Shown here one piece after another: positions 60,626 through 64,000 of a stretch of DNA of 64,000 bases. The notes under the pieces are model-generated. The model was given only the letters and a program-made list of their open reading frames with translations. It ran no database searches and had not been told where the DNA came from. Position 1 is the first letter of the stretch. Every line of letters starts with the position of its first letter. A program made the position numbers and the translations under genes. Source of the stretch: Klebsiella spallanzanii (GTDB taxonomy: Bacteria > Pseudomonadota > Gammaproteobacteria > Enterobacterales > Enterobacteriaceae); the NCBI RefSeq assembly GCF_902158555.1, contig NZ_CABGGS010000001.1, positions 62,001 through 126,000 of the forward strand. Reading direction: 5' to 3'.

Positions 60626-61909
60626 TCAGGCCAGCGTACTAATTCGCGCCAACTGTTCAAAGTAATCAGGGAAAGTTTTCGCCGTACATTTCGGATCAAG
60701 AATGGTTACCGGCGTGTTCGAAAGCGCCACCAGCGAGAAACACATTGCCATACGGTGATCGTTATAGGTGCCGATTTCAGCAAACTGCAGCCTGGCAGGC
60801 GGAGTGATGCGGATGTAATCCTCACCTTCCTCAACTTCCGCTCCTACTTTACGCAGTTCCGTTGCCATGGCAAACAGACGGTCGGTCTCTTTAACACGCC
60901 AGTTATAGATGTTGCGCAAAGTCGTGGTGCCTTTTGCAAACAAAGCAGCCGTTGCGATAGTCATCGCTGCATCCGGGATATGGTTCATATCCATATCGAT
61001 AGCGTTCAGTTCGCCATGCGTACAGGCAATAAAATCATCGCCCCAGGTGACGGTTGCGCCCATTTTTTCCAGTACATCGGCAAAACGGATATCCCCCTGG
61101 ACACTGTTGCGACCAATACCAGTGACTTTTACCGTACCACCCTTAATCGCCCCTGCGGCGAGGAAATAAGATGCCGAGGAAGCATCGCCTTCAACCAGAT
61201 AATCGCCCGGAGACTGATAATGCTGATTGCCACGAACGATAAAACGCTGATAAGACTGATTTTCAACCTCAACGCCAAACGTCTTCATCAGGTGCAGCGT
61301 AATATCAATATAAGGTTTGGAAACCAGATCGCCTTTAATAGCAATAACGGTATCCTGAGGCGCCAGCGGGGCCGTCATCAACAGCGCAGTGAGGAACTGG
61401 CTGGAAACGCTACCGTCGACCTCAACCTGGCCGCCGCTGAAACCGCCGCGCAAGCGCAGAGGCGGATAATTATCCTGCTCCAGGTATTCAATTTGCGCCC
61501 CGCCCTGACGCAGGGCGTCAATCAGGTGACCAATCGGGCGCTCTTTCATTCGCGGCTCGCCGGTCAGCACAATATCGTTACTGCCCAAACATAGCGCCGC
61601 CGCCAGCGGACGCATCGCCGTTCCGGCATTACCGAGGAACAGTTCTAATGCTTTAGCCGCCTGCAGAGGGCCACCGTTGCCGATGACTTCACAGCGGGTA
61701 CGATCGGATGACAGGTTATAATGAACTCCCAGAGCGCTCAGGGCATTCAGCATGTGGCGTACATCGTCACTATCCAGCAGATTAGTCAGCACCGTAGTGC
61801 CACGGGCCAGGGCCGCCAGCAGCAAGGCACGGTTAGAGACACTCTTAGACCCGGGTAGGTTAATAGTGCCATCTACTCGTGCGATGGGTTGTAACGTCAG
61901 GGATTCCAT
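60626..61909 (-). CDS. aroA: EPSP synthase (3-phosphoshikimate 1-carboxyvinyltransferase)
   Basis: Transfers enolpyruvate from PEP to shikimate-3-phosphate, the sixth shikimate-pathway step and the glyphosate target; 427 residues. [18 protein letters not shown] near 19-36 and [19 protein letters not shown] near 90-108 are present: class I glyphosate-sensitive signature GNAGTAMRP. Catalytic [11 protein letters not shown] and RVKETDR segments follow. It lies after serC, with a strong hairpin between. Confidence 0.97.
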   Translation of the reverse strand: MESLTLQPIARVDGTINLPGSKSVSNRALLLAALARGTTVLTNLLDSDDVRHMLNALSALGVHYNLSSDRTRCEVIGNGGPLQAAKALELFLGNAGTAMRPLAAALCLGSNDIVLTGEPRMKERPIGHLIDALRQGGAQIEYLEQDNYPPLRLRGGFSGGQVEVDGSVSSQFLTALLMTAPLAPQDTVIAIKGDLVSKPYIDITLHLMKTFGVEVENQSYQRFIVRGNQHYQSPGDYLVEGDASSASYFLAAGAIKGGTVKVTGIGRNSVQGDIRFADVLEKMGATVTWGDDFIACTHGELNAIDMDMNHIPDAAMTIATAALFAKGTTTLRNIYNWRVKETDRLFAMATELRKVGAEVEEGEDYIRITPPARLQFAEIGTYNDHRMAMCFSLVALSNTPVTILDPKCTAKTFPDYFEQLARISTLA

Positions 61910-61941
61910 TAAACTTAACTCTCAAACAAACAGAATAAAAA

Positions 61942-61968
61942 CCCCGCAGACCGGCTGCGGGGATGAAA
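61942..61968 (-). terminator. Intercistronic hairpin between serC and aroA
   Basis: Stem CCCCGCAG (61942-61949) / CTGCGGGG (61955-61962), 5-nt loop; on the minus strand a TTTTTATT tract follows. It sits inside the serC-aroA operon and would reduce, not abolish, aroA expression from the serC promoter. Confidence 0.85.
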
Positions 61969-61980
61969 ACACAACAGCGA

Positions 61981-63069
61981 TTAACCGTGACGGCGTTCGA
62001 AGTCCTGCATAAAGTCGGTCAGCGCCTTCACGCCCGCCAACGGCATAGCGTTATAGATAGAAGCGCGCATACCGCCTACTACGCGGTGGCCTTTCAGCGC
62101 ATGCAGGCCAGCGGCAAATGACTCTTCGAGGAACAGTTTATCAAGCTCACTATCCGCCAACTGGAACGGCACGTTCATGCGCGAGCGGTTCGCCGCAGCG
62201 ACATCGTTACGATAAAAGCCGCTGTTATCGATAGTGCTATACAGCAGGTCGGCTTTCTGCTGGTTGATTTTATCCATAGCGGCAACGCCGCCCTGCTCTT
62301 TCAGCCACTTAAACACCAGGCCTGAGAGGTACCAGGCAAACGTCGGCGGCGTGTTAAACATAGAGTCATTGGCCGACAGGATGGAGTAATCAAGAATCGA
62401 CGGGCAGGCTACGCTGGCTTTACCCAGTAGATCTTCGCGCACAATAATCAGCGTCAGACCGGCAGGACCGATGTTTTTCTGCGCGCCCGCGTAGATTACG
62501 CCATAACGACTAACGTCAATTTCACGGGATAAAATTGTGGAGGACAAATCCGCAGTGACAATCACATCGTCGCCAAAGTTTGGCGCCTCTTCAATAGCAA
62601 TACCGTCAATGGTTTCATTCGGGCAGTAGTGCAGATAGGCAGCGCCAGGAGTCAGTTGCCATTCGCTCATCGGTTTAACCGCACGCAATCCGTCAACGGT
62701 GATTTTGGCGTCGATGACGTTCGGTTTACAGTATTTATGGGCTTCTTTAACCGCACTGGCCGCCCAGTAGCCGGCATCAACGTAGTCGGCAACGGTTTTA
62801 TCCCCCAGCAGGTTCAGCGGGATACCAGCAAACTGTCCGCGACCGCCGCCGTGGCAAAATAAGACTTTATAATTGGAAGGAATATTGAGCAGGGAGCGAA
62901 AATCCTGTTCCGCCTCTTCAGCCACCTTAATGAACTCTTTACCACGGTGGCTGATTTCCATCACCGACGTCCCCAAACCGTTCCAGTCGCAAAGCTCCTT
63001 TTGCGCCAGTTTGAGCACTTCCGCCGGCAGCATTGCCGGGCCTGAACTGAAGTTATAGACCTGAGCCAT
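61981..63069 (-). CDS. serC: Phosphoserine/phosphohydroxythreonine aminotransferase
   Basis: PLP aminotransferase of serine and pyridoxal-phosphate biosynthesis, 362 residues. FSSGPAMLP at the start, [19 protein letters not shown] (PLP phosphate) near 68-86, [14 protein letters not shown], and the Schiff-base Lys in [13 protein letters not shown] near 198 are intact. It is the first gene of the serC-aroA pair. The 63070-63255 gap holds its promoter, not precisely placed. Confidence 0.97.
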   Translation of the reverse strand: MAQVYNFSSGPAMLPAEVLKLAQKELCDWNGLGTSVMEISHRGKEFIKVAEEAEQDFRSLLNIPSNYKVLFCHGGGRGQFAGIPLNLLGDKTVADYVDAGYWAASAVKEAHKYCKPNVIDAKITVDGLRAVKPMSEWQLTPGAAYLHYCPNETIDGIAIEEAPNFGDDVIVTADLSSTILSREIDVSRYGVIYAGAQKNIGPAGLTLIIVREDLLGKASVACPSILDYSILSANDSMFNTPPTFAWYLSGLVFKWLKEQGGVAAMDKINQQKADLLYSTIDNSGFYRNDVAAANRSRMNVPFQLADSELDKLFLEESFAAGLHALKGHRVVGGMRASIYNAMPLAGVKALTDFMQDFERRHG

Positions 63070-63255
63070 TTCCCCTCACCACTTGCTATGTTATTTACCC
63101 GCGAACCGTCGCGGGCATAAGTTATTCCTGTGGCTATCGGTTTTATCATTCAGTGACACACACCGCAATGGCTAAAACTGAGTCACGGAGAAATGTGGAT
63201 TCGCTCACACAAAAGAATCTGCCATCTTGACGTCATAAAACCGACATAATTGCTG

Positions 63256-63948
63256 TCAGGTGACTCTTTTGGCCCGACTGACCTTCGACCATTCTGCATT
63301 TGTACAGCGCGGGCATAATTGTTTATCACCAGCTCGTAGCGTAAGTATTGCGCTACAGCGTACGCAGGCGTACTCATCATCGTGAGGTATGGTGATAAAA
63401 CGATCGGTAAAACGGGAAGGCAGAATGGAAAGCCCGGCTTTAATATCTTCATCCTCGTAGTAATAAAGGCTGATCTGGCCGTTGGTTTCCAGAATAGCCA
63501 GCCGTACCTGACCCAGTTGCTCAACCCCGCTGATTCTCAGTTCCATAAAAAACTCGAATTCGGTCATATTTTCCGCCTGCAGTTTCTCCCAGGCCAGTTC
63601 GCCGTTCTCCACAACAATAATCGGCTTACCTTCAAGCAAATCCTCCAGTTTTTCGCTATGCCCCATCAGCCACATAATCAATCGATACAGCAGAGCCAGG
63701 GTAATGAATACCGCCAGTACCGGCAGCATGGGAACATCATCATAAAACGCGACGTCCCCTGCCGCCGAACCGAGGGTCAAAATGATGAGTACTTCGAAAA
63801 GAGACATCTGGCGAACGCCACGCCGCCCGGTTATTTTGAGAAAAATAAATACCAGTACGAAGGTATAGAGGCTACGTAATGCCACCTCGGCAAGAAATTC
63901 CACGGGCATTTTATCCAGTGCCATACGATGCCAGTCAAATGTCTTCAT
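63256..63948 (-). CDS. ycaP: Inner membrane DUF421 protein YcaP
   Basis: A 230-residue DUF421/YetF-like membrane protein with about three N-terminal helices (25-95), the conserved KITGRRGVRQMSLFEVLIILTLG-type segment, and a soluble domain with EGKPIIVVENGEL. The C-terminus has a zinc-ribbon, CVRC and CPRC, near 193-215. Function unknown. It lies upstream of serC as in E. coli. Confidence 0.92.
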   Translation of the reverse strand: MKTFDWHRMALDKMPVEFLAEVALRSLYTFVLVFIFLKITGRRGVRQMSLFEVLIILTLGSAAGDVAFYDDVPMLPVLAVFITLALLYRLIMWLMGHSEKLEDLLEGKPIIVVENGELAWEKLQAENMTEFEFFMELRISGVEQLGQVRLAILETNGQISLYYYEDEDIKAGLSILPSRFTDRFITIPHDDEYACVRCSAILTLRAGDKQLCPRCTNAEWSKVSRAKRVT

Positions 63949-64000
63949 GGTTAACGCCTGAACAGTTATTGAGTGACATAAGCATAGCCAGACGATGGAG

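Overview
The window is a stretch of enterobacterial chromosome, most likely from the Klebsiella/Raoultella group. The 356-residue OmpA with its Pro-Ala linker, the OmpK35-type porin, the moderately high GC of the genes and the gene order (ycaP-serC-aroA ... ompF ... ompA-sulA ... helD-mgsA) all point there. Relative to Escherichia coli the segment runs in reverse order. Nearly every gene is a conserved core gene, and I identify products by remembered family sequence and motifs, not by a search.

Left end (1-2300): the only clearly accessory part. It holds the start of a secreted protein with a zinc-peptidase HELFH motif and a calcium-binding-like DSTGDGVPD segment (cut by the window edge), a GT4 glycosyltransferase resembling TarM/GtfA/TagE that appears to lack its N-terminal part, and about 500 bases of very AT-rich DNA with a perfect 13-bp inverted repeat. 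It lies where E. coli has hspQ next to yccU.

2300-14700: yccU, mgsA, helD, yccF-yccS, sxy (competence regulator), SOS-controlled sulA, ompA, matP (Ter organisation), lonH, fabA and the small ribosome-hibernation gene rmf. Classical control sites are readable: a LexA box at sulA, FadR- and FabR-like sites at fabA, and a long ompA leader.

14700-25200: a left-pointing rlmKL-uup-pqiABC cluster (rRNA methylation, ABC-F ATPase, MCE lipid transport), then ycbX, zapC and pyrD with a PurR box and start-site hairpin. 25300-27600: a reduced sulfonate operon, ssuE-ssuC-ssuB, in which ssuA and ssuD are absent. 27600-37100: pepN, pncB (NadR box), asnS, ompF with OmpR-like sites, aspC and ycbL.

37100-63950: peptidoglycan genes mepK and ldtD, which act on 3-3 cross-links; the mukF-mukE-mukB condensin with cmoM upstream; elyC and ycbJ; a lipopolysaccharide group (ycaI, msbA, lpxK, ycaQ, ycaR, kdsB); ihfB, rpsA and cmk; ycaL; serC-aroA; and ycaP. 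No tRNA or rRNA gene, CRISPR array, prophage or intact insertion sequence was seen. The features most worth attention are the left-end peptidase/glycosyltransferase pair and the loss of the sulfonate-binding protein and monooxygenase genes from the ssu operon.
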